Assembly (NCBI GenBank): GCA_025362495.1
Contig: JANYGI010000114.1
Location: forward strand, 62,001 to 126,000
Reading direction: 5' to 3'
Origin: Byssovorax sp.
Lineage (GTDB): Bacteria > Myxococcota_A > Polyangia > Polyangiales > Polyangiaceae
DNA: 64,000 bases
In this document: positions 33,801 through 41,446 of the stretch, piece after piece
Position numbering within the stretch: the first letter of the stretch is position 1
Layout: every line of letters starts with the position of its first letter
Program-made: the position numbers and the translations under genes
The notes under the pieces: model-generated
The model's database searches: none
What the model saw: only the letters and a program-made list of their open reading frames with translations
What the model was told of the DNA's origin: nothing

Positions 33801-36176
33801 GCTGAGCAGGAAGCGCACGAGATCGGGCTCGCGCCCGTCGCGGCGGTACTGCTCGTCGAGCGCCTGCGCGTAGCTGTCGTTCGCCGGATCGATCTCGGTC
33901 GCCTGCTCGAGCTTGACGATGGCGCTGCCCGCGTCGCCGGCCTTGAGCAGGAGGTCTGCGGCCTGCGCGAAGAGCGTCGCCTGCTGCTTCCCGTCGGAGA
34001 GCTGCGCGCGCTGATCGAGGGCGTTCGCCGCGTCGGCGAAGCGGCTCGCCGCGATGTAGGCCTTCTCGGCCATCTCCCAGATCTTGGCTTGCCCGATGGC
34101 CTCGGCCGCCTCGGCGAACGACTCGCCGGCGCCGCCGGGATCGTTCGTCTTCAGGCGGAGCTCGCCGAGCTTCTGGAGCAGGCCGCCGCGCACCGTCGGC
34201 TCGGTGATGCCGGAGATGCTGTCGGCGATGACCGAAGCGGCGAGGTCGAAGCGCTCGCCTTTTTCGTAGAGCTTGACGGCGGTCTGGATCGCCGTCTCGT
34301 CCTCGGGGGAGAGGTTGGCGATGCGGGCCCAGGCCTCGGCCGCCGCGGCGGGATCCTTGCGCTTGGTCTCGTGGAGCGCCGCGAGCTTCTTTTCGAGGGC
34401 GATCTTCTGCTCGACGTCGAGCGTGCCCATCGCCTCTTGCTCGAGGACCGTCGCGAGATCGTCCCAGCGGGCGCCGCGCTCGAGGAGGCGGCGGAGCTGA
34501 TCGCGCGCCTGCTCGTCGCCGCGATCGATCTGGCAGACCTGTTTCCAGGCCTGGATCGCGGTGTCGATGTCGCGGAGCTGCGACTCGCACAGACCGGCGA
34601 CGTCGCGGAGCTGGGCCTTGCGCGTGTCGGCCGAGACCGAGGAGACGCGCGACGCCGCGAGGAGCACGTCGCGCAAATCGGCGTACATGCGCTTCTGGCG
34701 GAGGTGCTCCTCGACCCATGACAGGGCCTCGGAGTTGGCGGGATCGATCTTCAGCGCCTCGCGGAACTTCGCGAGCGCCTGGGGCTTCCGGTTCTTCTGC
34801 GACTCGGCCTGCGCCTCTTCGAGGAGCTGCCCGATGCTGGCGGTGGCGACCGGCTCGGCCCCGCCCGACGGGGGATCGGCGACGGGCGCCTGGCCCGGCT
34901 GCACGGCCTGGAACGAGGGCCGCGACGCCGAGCCGACGGGCTGCTGCTGGAACGACGGAGCGCCGCCTTGCGGAGCACCGAAGGTGGGCGCGACGGGGGG
35001 CTGCGAGGCGCCCGGTTGCTGCTGCTGAAACGCGGCCGCCGCGGCGGGCATCACCGGCGCGTTGTACGAAGGACGCGAGGCGCCGGGCGCCGACGGCATC
35101 CCACCGGGCATCGACGGCGGCGCCTGTGGGGGCAGCGAGCTGCCCGCCTTGTTGCGCGCCTCGCCGGCCATGAAGCCGCCGGGGTTCGCCTGGAGGTAGG
35201 CCGCATAGCGCGGACCGAGCTCCTGGATGCGACCGAGCTTGCCCGCGTAGTAATCGGCGAGCTGCATCGCGCGATCGTTGCCGGGGACGGCCTTCAGCGC
35301 CGACACCGAGTACGACAGGCCGTACTCGCCGTCGTACGTCTCGGCGAGCGAGACGAAGAGCTGCGCCGACTCTTCGCGCTCGGGCTGCGGGACCAGCTCG
35401 CCGGCGCTGATGCGCTCGAGGATGACGACGCCGACCTCTTGCTTGAGCGCGGTGTCGTCGGGGCGCACCTGGCGGGCGCTGCGCAGCGCCTGCGTGGCGC
35501 CGGCGAGATCGCCCGCGCGCCGCCGGATCTCGGCCTCGTCGCGGTAGAGCGCCAGCTTGCGATCGGGATCGTCGACGAGCGCCTGCTCCATGCCGAAGTA
35601 GGGCACGGCCTCGGCCCACTGCTGCTGCTGCTTCAGCATCTCGCGGGCGGCGTAGATCGCGTAGGCGTGCTGCGGATCGAGCTCGGCCAGGCGGCGCCAG
35701 TTTTCGAGGGCGCGCTCGGGCCTGCCGAAGGGCGGATCGCTCCACAGGCGGCCGAGCTCTTCATGCATCGCCGTGAGCTGCGACCGCACCTCGGGCCGCT
35801 CGTTCAGCAGCGGCGTCAGCGATTTCACGAGGCGCTCGAGCAGCGCGACGACGGCCTTCTGATCGCCCTTGTCGCGGTAGAGCTGCGCGAGACGATCCGC
35901 CGCGCTGCGCGCCGTCGGATCCTTCTCGATCGCTCCCATGAGCGTGCGCGCGGCGTGGTGGGCGTCGCCGATCGTCGTCGACCAGACGTTCGCCGCCTCG
36001 CTCAGCCAGTGCGCGGCGTAGGCCGGGTCGGTCGTCGCGGCACCGACCTTCTCGAGCAGAATGGCGTAAGCCCGTGGGTCCTGCGTGCCCGCGCGGTGCG
36101 CGTAAGCGAGCGCCTCCTCATCGTGCGGGTTCGCGACCAGGCGCTGGATGAGCGTTTCCATCTCCCGAGGATCCAT
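30900..36176 (-). CDS. Giant TPR-repeat protein with disordered Pro/Tyr/Gln tail
   Basis: 1758 residues without signal peptide. Two TPR solenoids, about 20-340 and 440-1540, are recognised by repeated helices such as QALAKFREALKIDPANSEAL and AIVKLEQATEIDPANDSY. They are joined by a Gln/Pro/Ala linker (345-430). The end (about 1545-1740) is low-complexity, rich in Pro, Tyr, Ala and Gln with many GYxP-like units, and closes with an acidic segment. Such proteins act as scaffolds for large assemblies. In this organism group several motility and sporulation factors are long TPR proteins, but I cannot link it to one. A tandem 18-base repeat inside the coding region (31572-31607) makes a doubled ASIAAP unit. 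Confidence 0.85.
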   Translation of the reverse strand: MDPREMETLIQRLVANPHDEEALAYAHRAGTQDPRAYAILLEKVGAATTDPAYAAHWLSEAANVWSTTIGDAHHAARTLMGAIEKDPTARSAADRLAQLYRDKGDQKAVVALLERLVKSLTPLLNERPEVRSQLTAMHEELGRLWSDPPFGRPERALENWRRLAELDPQHAYAIYAAREMLKQQQQWAEAVPYFGMEQALVDDPDRKLALYRDEAEIRRRAGDLAGATQALRSARQVRPDDTALKQEVGVVILERISAGELVPQPEREESAQLFVSLAETYDGEYGLSYSVSALKAVPGNDRAMQLADYYAGKLGRIQELGPRYAAYLQANPGGFMAGEARNKAGSSLPPQAPPSMPGGMPSAPGASRPSYNAPVMPAAAAAFQQQQPGASQPPVAPTFGAPQGGAPSFQQQPVGSASRPSFQAVQPGQAPVADPPSGGAEPVATASIGQLLEEAQAESQKNRKPQALAKFREALKIDPANSEALSWVEEHLRQKRMYADLRDVLLAASRVSSVSADTRKAQLRDVAGLCESQLRDIDTAIQAWKQVCQIDRGDEQARDQLRRLLERGARWDDLATVLEQEAMGTLDVEQKIALEKKLAALHETKRKDPAAAAEAWARIANLSPEDETAIQTAVKLYEKGERFDLAASVIADSISGITEPTVRGGLLQKLGELRLKTNDPGGAGESFAEAAEAIGQAKIWEMAEKAYIAASRFADAANALDQRAQLSDGKQQATLFAQAADLLLKAGDAGSAIVKLEQATEIDPANDSYAQALDEQYRRDGREPDLVRFLLSRAEKLNDKARRIVARRTAADIQAGLGDREGARESLLLLLADGDDAEALAKLVEDAGERGDYQEQVALLRRLGAATKNPAEKLEIALREASVLAESTDDVEGAIDRYEAIFKSLDPKSRVALHAIADLEERRGNHQGAAAALEREIPLSEGPERVELAQRAAQLYEGPLANPRGAIKALEIVHEADPEDFDAIARLQKLCEEVEDWPRVAALMTTLIEVEGDEEEASRLSVRLAEILELRLNKGDEALAALEKMADQGDEPCRVAYVALGDKLGWKGIVATKLVAWNESASGPQRNEALRSAFLRFLDIGRDSDAARVAMELARSRGADRELAEKLEQIAIKLKDLDALGVAHDILGKEASGFARASELVRQAEVQVQAGVDPLEAMQHGESALTSVPPTDVEPLLTRLAALTQAPGHVIDLYERQVGRCRVPADRLVALARAAQVAAERGANDRARSFFELALGGGVQEDTISALEAAARLGDDRAGGTALRAILADALAAGGQGSRDGGRTRGALLRRAATLAHHDLLDVNKAFGWIGDALITHVDDASLEALEQLGREVNDIARVEATLSRALDEVFDGPLVRKLLHRRAKLRRDVVGDRKGAAVDLKKLHDLSPSDQDVMNDLSSLLLELGDHRGMIQLYEDQILRGRDPALRAELARKVARIWEEDLGDAREAADAWRRVLRMKAGDTEATAGLDRAKAGKLKRAPPPPQGGLAAAPRSPSAPPPVGAPASIAAPASIAAPVAVSTTPSAPPPSSGRSHDEDVENTADGPPRGFSHAELAGGAEPQPAHLDATGDAAAHAPPAYPAPVAHDPHAYAAPEHAQYAPPAYEAPPQGGYPGYPQAPQPGYYPEPGHDAQQAPPAHPQAGYEAPQYAQPQSGYEQQGYPPAPGYAPPAYDPHAAPAAPQGYYPPEAYPAYAAPQPPQPAHPAHAPVAAHAPDDGGDEIAEVDDAELIEEDTDAHKR

Positions 36177-36327
36177 GGTTTCGCGGGGAAGTTACACGGA
36201 CCCATCCGCCCCGTACAGGGAATCCACGGCCGATTGGAACACCGCGAAAAAGCCCGGCTTTCTCGCGGCGATTTGCCCTTCGACGCCTCGCGTGAAGACG
36301 CCGGGTCGGCGCGTCACGAGCCTCGCT

Positions 36328-36370
36328 CTCACCTACTTCTCACCTACTCCTCACCTACTTCTCACCTACC
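36328..36370. repeat. Four tandem copies of an 11-base unit
   Basis: CTCACCTACTT repeats four times (last copy incomplete), with C/T variation at the end of the unit. On the minus strand it reads as AAGTAGGTGAG and starts within the stop codon of the DUF2804 gene. A slippage-prone repeat that may vary in copy number. Confidence 0.8.
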
Positions 36371-37403
36371 AGAGCACGTCCTGGTCCTCGACGACGCCGA
36401 GGGCGCGTGCAAGGACGAGTGGATCGCGCCCAGGCACGCGGATCGTGCCCGAGAAGCACCCCACCGGCTGGATGAACCGCGAGGTGATCACGCCGAAGTT
36501 CTTGTGCTCCTGGTGGATGGCGCCGGGCTCGAAGCGGAGGTCGACGCTGTCGTCCGCGGTGCGCACGATCCACGGATCGCCGGGGTGCTTGGCGTCGAAG
36601 GTGAAGCGTCCTTCGGCGAGCGGGTGGAGCGCGCCGTCGATCCAGAGCGCGCACTCCGGCTCGCCGACGAAGCCCTCCACGAGGTTCAACCCCACGCGCT
36701 CGCCGCTCTCGGCGCGGCCGAGAAGGTACGCCCATTTCCACGCAGTGCGCCGCGCGAGATACCCGTGCGTGTAGTCGTAGCCACCGAGCCCGCCGTCGAG
36801 CGTGAACCTTCGGTTCGCGACCGTCGCCGAGCCCGTCACCGCGAGCAGCGCGCCCTTCTCGGTGGTGTTGACGAGGCCAGGCGCGCCGAGGCTCGCGACG
36901 ACGCCGATCGGCGGCGGCGCGCTCGATCCGTCGAGGTGCGCGTCGATCACCACGTCGCCGGCGCGCACCGCGAGCGAGTAGCCGCTCGCGCCCGCGGCGC
37001 GCGTCCAGGTGATCGAGGCGCGCTGCAGAGGCGACGAGAACCGCGACGACGCGCCCTCGCGCGGCGACCCGTTCACCGAGGCGAACGCCGCCGGACCGAG
37101 GAGCGACACGTCGGCGAGCATGCGCCCCGAGGCGCGATCGAACGCGAACACGAAGGCGCTCGACGCGTAGCCGAGCTTGATGATCGCGGCGCCGACGAAG
37201 AGATCGCCCGCGGCGATCGCCGCGTAGATCCAGCGCTTCTCGTGCGCGACGCGGAAGAGGTGGCCGCCGATAACCGGCAGCCCGCCCACCTCGAGCGCCG
37301 CGAGATCGACGCGCGGGGGCAGGCCGCCGCGAAACGAGCCGGCGAGGACCGCGCCGCTCAGGGGGTGGAGAACCGAAGACGGCGGAGCTTCGAGGGTGCG
37401 CAT
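36366..37403 (-). CDS. DUF2804 family protein
   Basis: 345 residues, beta-rich throughout. The N-terminal HPLSGAVLAGSFRGGLPPRVDL region and segments such as GYDYTHGYLARRTAWKWAYL, RVGLNLVEGF and the C-terminal FGVITSRFIQPVGCFSGTI match the DUF2804 family, which is proposed to bind lipids or hydrophobic compounds by analogy with tocopherol-cyclase-like folds. Biochemical function is unknown. The start ATG 37403 is divergent from the dehydrogenase gene, with 75 bases between. The stop codon merges with a tandem repeat. Confidence 0.85.
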   Translation of the reverse strand: MRTLEAPPSSVLHPLSGAVLAGSFRGGLPPRVDLAALEVGGLPVIGGHLFRVAHEKRWIYAAIAAGDLFVGAAIIKLGYASSAFVFAFDRASGRMLADVSLLGPAAFASVNGSPREGASSRFSSPLQRASITWTRAAGASGYSLAVRAGDVVIDAHLDGSSAPPPIGVVASLGAPGLVNTTEKGALLAVTGSATVANRRFTLDGGLGGYDYTHGYLARRTAWKWAYLLGRAESGERVGLNLVEGFVGEPECALWIDGALHPLAEGRFTFDAKHPGDPWIVRTADDSVDLRFEPGAIHQEHKNFGVITSRFIQPVGCFSGTIRVPGRDPLVLARALGVVEDQDVLW

Positions 37404-37478
37404 ACCCCGGGAATAGCAGGCTCCACGTCGTTCGAGAACCGATCGCAGCCCCTCCGGGATCGACTATGCTGCCCGGCC

Positions 37479-39110
37479 ATGATCGACGCCATCGTCTCCC
37501 CTCCCCACCCGGTCAACGAGCCCATCCTCGACTACGCCCCCGGCAGCGCCGAGCGCGCGGCGCTCAAGGCCGAGCTCGCGCGTCGCGCGGCCGAGACGAT
37601 CGAGATCCCGATGGTCATCGACGGCAAAGAGGTGACGACCGGCGAGCTCCAGGACGTGCGCTCACCGCACCGTCGCGGGCTGCTCCTCGCCCGCGCTCAC
37701 CAGGGCACCGTCGCGCACGTCGAGCAGGCGATCGCCGCGGCCAAGCGCGCTCACGACGGCTGGTCGTCGATGCCGTGGACGGCGCGCGCCAGCGTGTTCC
37801 TCAAGGCCGCCGATCTCCTGGCGACCCGGCTCCGGCCCACGATCTGCGCCGCGACGATGCTCGGCCAGAGCAAGACCGCGCACCAGGCCGAGATCGACGC
37901 CTCGTGCGAGCTCATCGATTTCCTCCGCTTCAACGTCCACTTCGCGCGGCAGATCGCGGCCGAGCAGCCCATCTCCAGCCCCGGCGTCTGGAACCTGGTC
38001 GAGCCCCGCCCGCTCGAGGGGTTCGTCTTCGCGAGCACGCCGTTCAACTTCACCGCCATCGCCGGTAACCTCCCCGCCGCGCCCGCGCTGATGGGCAACA
38101 CCGTGGTGTGGAAGCCCGCCGCCAACGCGCTCTACTCCGCGCACTTCGTGATGGAAACGTTCCGCGAGGCCGGCCTCCCCGACGGCGTGATCAACCTGGT
38201 GATGGGCCCGCCCGAGGCCATCTCCAACGCCTGCCTCGATCACCCCGATCTGGCGGGCGTGCACTTCACCGGATCCACGGGCGTGTTCCAGTCGATGTGG
38301 CGGCGCGTCGGCGAGAACATCGCCCGCTACCGCAGCTACCCGCGCCTCGTCGGCGAGACCGGCGGGAAAGACTTCGTCTTCGCGCACCCGAGCGCCGATC
38401 TCGAGGCCCTCGCCGTCGCGCTCGTGCGCGGCGCATTCGAATACCAGGGGCAGAAGTGCTCGGCCGCGTCGCGCGCGTACATCCCGAAATCGATCTGGCC
38501 CGCCGTCAGATCACGCATGCTCGACCTCATCGCCACCATCCGCGTCGGCGACGTGTCGGACTTCCGCAACTTCATGGGCGCCGTGATCGACGAGCGCGCC
38601 TTCGCGCGGATCACCGGCTACATCGGCGAGGCGCGCGGCGACACGGCGTGCAGCATCCTCGCCGGCGGCGGCGCGAAGAGCGACGTTGGCTTCTTCGTCG
38701 AGCCGACGGTGATCGAGACGACCGATCCGCGGCACCGCCTGATGCGCGAAGAGATCTTCGGGCCGGTCCTCACGGTGTGGGTCTACCCCGACGGAGGCGA
38801 GGCGAGCGCGCTCGAGCTCTGCGACACGACGGCCCCGTACGCGCTGACCGGCGCGATCTTCGGAAACGATCGCGTCTTCGTCGAGCGCGCGATGCGGTCG
38901 CTGCGCTTCTCGGCGGGCAACTTCTACATCAACGACAAGCCGACCGGCGCCGTCGTCGGGCAGCAGCCGTTCGGCGGCGCGCGCGCGTCGGGCACCAACG
39001 ACAAGGCGGGCAGCGCCCTCAACCTCTACCGGTGGATGTCGCCGCGCACGATCAAGGAGACGTTCGCGCCGTCCCGCAAGCTCGGCTATCCGTTCCTCGG
39101 CGCCGAGTAG
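37479..39110 (+). CDS. pruA: L-glutamate gamma-semialdehyde (P5C) dehydrogenase
   Basis: 543 residues, an NAD-dependent aldehyde dehydrogenase that completes proline breakdown to glutamate. The catalytic Cys327 sits in GQKCSAASR and the general base Glu293 in GETGGKD. FTGSTGVF, which binds NAD, and the FGPVLTVWVYP segment are intact. The length and the N-terminal extension match the free-standing group (human ALDH4A1-like) rather than bifunctional PutA. No proline dehydrogenase gene is adjacent, so the first pathway enzyme must be elsewhere. ATG 37479 begins the conserved NEPILDYAPGS leader. Confidence 0.93.
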   Translation: MIDAIVSPPHPVNEPILDYAPGSAERAALKAELARRAAETIEIPMVIDGKEVTTGELQDVRSPHRRGLLLARAHQGTVAHVEQAIAAAKRAHDGWSSMPWTARASVFLKAADLLATRLRPTICAATMLGQSKTAHQAEIDASCELIDFLRFNVHFARQIAAEQPISSPGVWNLVEPRPLEGFVFASTPFNFTAIAGNLPAAPALMGNTVVWKPAANALYSAHFVMETFREAGLPDGVINLVMGPPEAISNACLDHPDLAGVHFTGSTGVFQSMWRRVGENIARYRSYPRLVGETGGKDFVFAHPSADLEALAVALVRGAFEYQGQKCSAASRAYIPKSIWPAVRSRMLDLIATIRVGDVSDFRNFMGAVIDERAFARITGYIGEARGDTACSILAGGGAKSDVGFFVEPTVIETTDPRHRLMREEIFGPVLTVWVYPDGGEASALELCDTTAPYALTGAIFGNDRVFVERAMRSLRFSAGNFYINDKPTGAVVGQQPFGGARASGTNDKAGSALNLYRWMSPRTIKETFAPSRKLGYPFLGAE

Positions 39111-39120
39111 CCCGCGCGCT

Positions 39121-39525
39121 TCAGGCGAGGAGCGCGGGGGCGAGGATCCGCTGCAAGGCGACCTGGGTCTCGCGCTGCCGCGGGAGCCGCGCGCCGATCG
39201 AGGTGACATAGAACGTCTCACCGCAGACCTCGATCGCCGAGGCGTAGAGATCGTCGCCGTGGGTCACGTCGTCGACCAGGGCCTCGGGGAAGCCGTGCCC
39301 GATTCCATCGCCCCCGTAGACCGGGCCGAGCGACGCCAGGCCCTGCAGATCGTAGCCCTGGCCGGCGGCCGCCACGAGGAAGCCGTCCTCGTTGGCGATG
39401 GCCACGGCGTGCACGTCGCGCCCCTGCAGCGCGGCGCGCAGGTAGAGGTTCGCGGCCTCCAGCGGGCTATCGCTGCGGTTCTTCCGGCGCTCGGGGATCG
39501 ACTCGGGGCCTCGGTCTTGGTGCAT
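39121..39525 (-). CDS. Small Roadblock/LC7-like protein
   Basis: 134 residues. After a charged leader, the segment from about 22 onward (SPLEAANLYLRAAL, VHAVAIANEDGFLVAAAG, YDLQGLASLGP) has the alternating pattern of Roadblock/LC7 folds, which in myxobacteria work with small Ras-like GTPases (MglA/MglB). The match is by pattern only and weak; a plain hypothetical protein is possible. The gene converges with pruA and ends ten bases from it. Confidence 0.6.
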   Translation of the reverse strand: MHQDRGPESIPERRKNRSDSPLEAANLYLRAALQGRDVHAVAIANEDGFLVAAAGQGYDLQGLASLGPVYGGDGIGHGFPEALVDDVTHGDDLYASAIEVCGETFYVTSIGARLPRQRETQVALQRILAPALLA

Positions 39526-39713
39526 GCGTCATCGTGCCTCACGCGGCGCGGCGACCCAAGAAAGCGGCGATCGCCCCGCGCGATCCTTGGGCCGTGAGAG
39601 AGAGCACGACCCGGACTTGTCTGCGATCGGGCGGAGGTGTAGGAAGCCCTTTCCTTGACGAGCGAGCGACGATGAATTCGTCGTGACGCCGAAAGAAAGA
39701 ATTTGGAGGCGCT

Positions 39714-41327
39714 ATGAGGTCGAAGCATTTCTTGGGTCTGTGTTTCGTGGGTAGTTTCGCGGCGATGGCGCTCGTGGGGACGGGCTGCGGCGGCGGCACC
39801 ACCAGCACCAGCACCACGGGCGCGGGTGGCGGCGCGGAGGGCGGCGGCTCGTCGGTGACGACGGGCTCGAACACCACGACCGGCAGCAACACCACCACGG
39901 GGTCGATGACGACCACCTCCACGACGACCGGCTCGAACACGACCTCGTCGGGCGCGGGCGGCTCCACCGGCAACCACGACTTCGCCAGCGCGACGCCGAT
40001 CGACATCAACCCGATGGCGAACACCGCCGGCGCGCTCATCGATGCCGACACGACCACCGACTACTTCAAGATCACCGGCACCAAGGGCGAGCGCATCACC
40101 GCGGTCGTCAACGCCCAGGGCCTGGTCACCACCGCCGGGCACGATCCCAACGACGCGACCGTCATCGACACCGTCGTGACGATCTTCGACGCCAGCAAGA
40201 AGCAGATCGCGCAGGACGACGACGCGTGGCCCCGCCCGAGCACCGACTCGCAGGCCTTCACCGTCCTCCCCGCCGACGGCGACTACTACGTCACCGTGAC
40301 CAACTTCTGCACCGCGTTCTCGTCGGTCGCGGGCGCCTGCACCAACGCCGGCAACGTCACCACGTTCGACTACGAGCTCTTCGTGGCCGACGTCGACAAG
40401 CTCAACGCCCCCGAGATCAACGAGGGCGCCGAGCCGAACGACGACACCGCGAAGGCCGTCAAGGTCGCCTACAAGGTCCCGACGATGGGCACGGCCGGCA
40501 ACTACGGCATCACCATCCTCGACGGCAGCTTCCAGACCGCCACCGACACCGACGCGTACTCGCTCGCGATCCCGGCCGACACCAAGTTCGACGCCAACCA
40601 GCGCGCGCACGCGGAGTTCTGGGTCCAGCCGATCACGGCCAACAACGGCACGGGCGCGGCCACCAACGCCAAGCTCTGGGTCGTCGACGCCGACGACATC
40701 ACCAAGCACATCGCCGAGGTCGACCAGGTCAACTACTCGGACGGCGACAACCAGGCGAGCGGCCCGATCGCCATGTCGGTCCCCGTCGTAGCGGGCCACT
40801 CGTACTACCTCTTCGTGAAGCACGGCATCGAGGCCTCGGTCCCGCTGCAGGACTACTACTTCATCAAGCACTTCATCGGCAGCTACTACTACGGTCAGCT
40901 CGAGAAGAGCCCCGACGTGAACAACACGGTCCTCACGGCCGAGACGCTCACCACGCCGGCGATGGTCACGGCCGGTAACTACTTCGTCGACGGCAACATC
41001 TCGACGCCCGTCGACGTCGACTACTACACGATGGACGTGGCCACGGGCGCCGTCAGCGCCACGCTGTTCTGCGACGCGCAGCGCTCGGGCTCGGGCCTCC
41101 GCAACGCGAAGTTCAGCCTCCTCAAGACGGACGGCTCGGCCCTCGGGACCGGCAACGTCCTCGCGGAGCTCCCCAACAAGGACGTGTTCATCGGCGGCAT
41201 GACGCCGGTGACGCTCCCCGCCGGTACGACCAAGGTCGTCCTCAAGGTCGAGGCCGGATCGCAGGATCCGCTCGTCACGGGCACGTACTACCACTGCTCG
41301 ATCGGCGTCGCGGCTCCCGTTCCCTGA
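39714..41327 (+). CDS. Lipoprotein with pre-peptidase C-terminal-like domains
   Basis: 537 residues with GGAGG-type ribosome binding (GGAGG at 39705-39709) before ATG 39714. The signal ends in VGTGC (Cys25). A long Thr/Ser/Gly linker (28-86) follows, with TTTGSNTTTGS-style repeats. Then three beta-sandwich units (about 88-220, 235-375, 380-535) each have the DxDxYxF/L-type core seen in PPC domains (TTDYFKITG, DTDAYSLAI, DVDYYTMDV). PPC domains are exported adhesion or folding modules. It is probably an abundant surface protein; no catalytic residues are seen. A strong terminator follows. Confidence 0.82.
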   Translation: MRSKHFLGLCFVGSFAAMALVGTGCGGGTTSTSTTGAGGGAEGGGSSVTTGSNTTTGSNTTTGSMTTTSTTTGSNTTSSGAGGSTGNHDFASATPIDINPMANTAGALIDADTTTDYFKITGTKGERITAVVNAQGLVTTAGHDPNDATVIDTVVTIFDASKKQIAQDDDAWPRPSTDSQAFTVLPADGDYYVTVTNFCTAFSSVAGACTNAGNVTTFDYELFVADVDKLNAPEINEGAEPNDDTAKAVKVAYKVPTMGTAGNYGITILDGSFQTATDTDAYSLAIPADTKFDANQRAHAEFWVQPITANNGTGAATNAKLWVVDADDITKHIAEVDQVNYSDGDNQASGPIAMSVPVVAGHSYYLFVKHGIEASVPLQDYYFIKHFIGSYYYGQLEKSPDVNNTVLTAETLTTPAMVTAGNYFVDGNISTPVDVDYYTMDVATGAVSATLFCDAQRSGSGLRNAKFSLLKTDGSALGTGNVLAELPNKDVFIGGMTPVTLPAGTTKVVLKVEAGSQDPLVTGTYYHCSIGVAAPVP

Positions 41328-41357
41328 GCTGAGACTTCGTCTCTGACACGCACGCGC

Positions 41358-41393
41358 GGCGCGCTCCCCTCGGGGGGCGCGCCGTCGCTTTTC
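41358..41393 (+). terminator. Rho-independent terminator of the PPC lipoprotein gene
   Basis: GGCGCGC (41358-41364) pairs with GCGCGCC (41377-41383) and an inner CCCC/GGGG extends the stem. A short run of four T begins at 41389. It lies 31 bases after the stop codon. Confidence 0.7.
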
Positions 41394-41446
41394 CATGATC
41401 CCGACGTCGAGTGAAGCCCGCGCGCGCCCGTGATATGGGGCCGCCC

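Noticed and set aside
33370-35745. 791-residue minus-strand frame within the long TPR gene
   Set aside because: Same strand, shifted frame, Arg-rich and repeat-less, while the TPR frame is continuous across it.
39121-39525. Assignment of the small protein as MglB
   Set aside because: Only a loose Roadblock-like pattern is visible and no MglA-type GTPase is adjacent, so I kept the neutral name.
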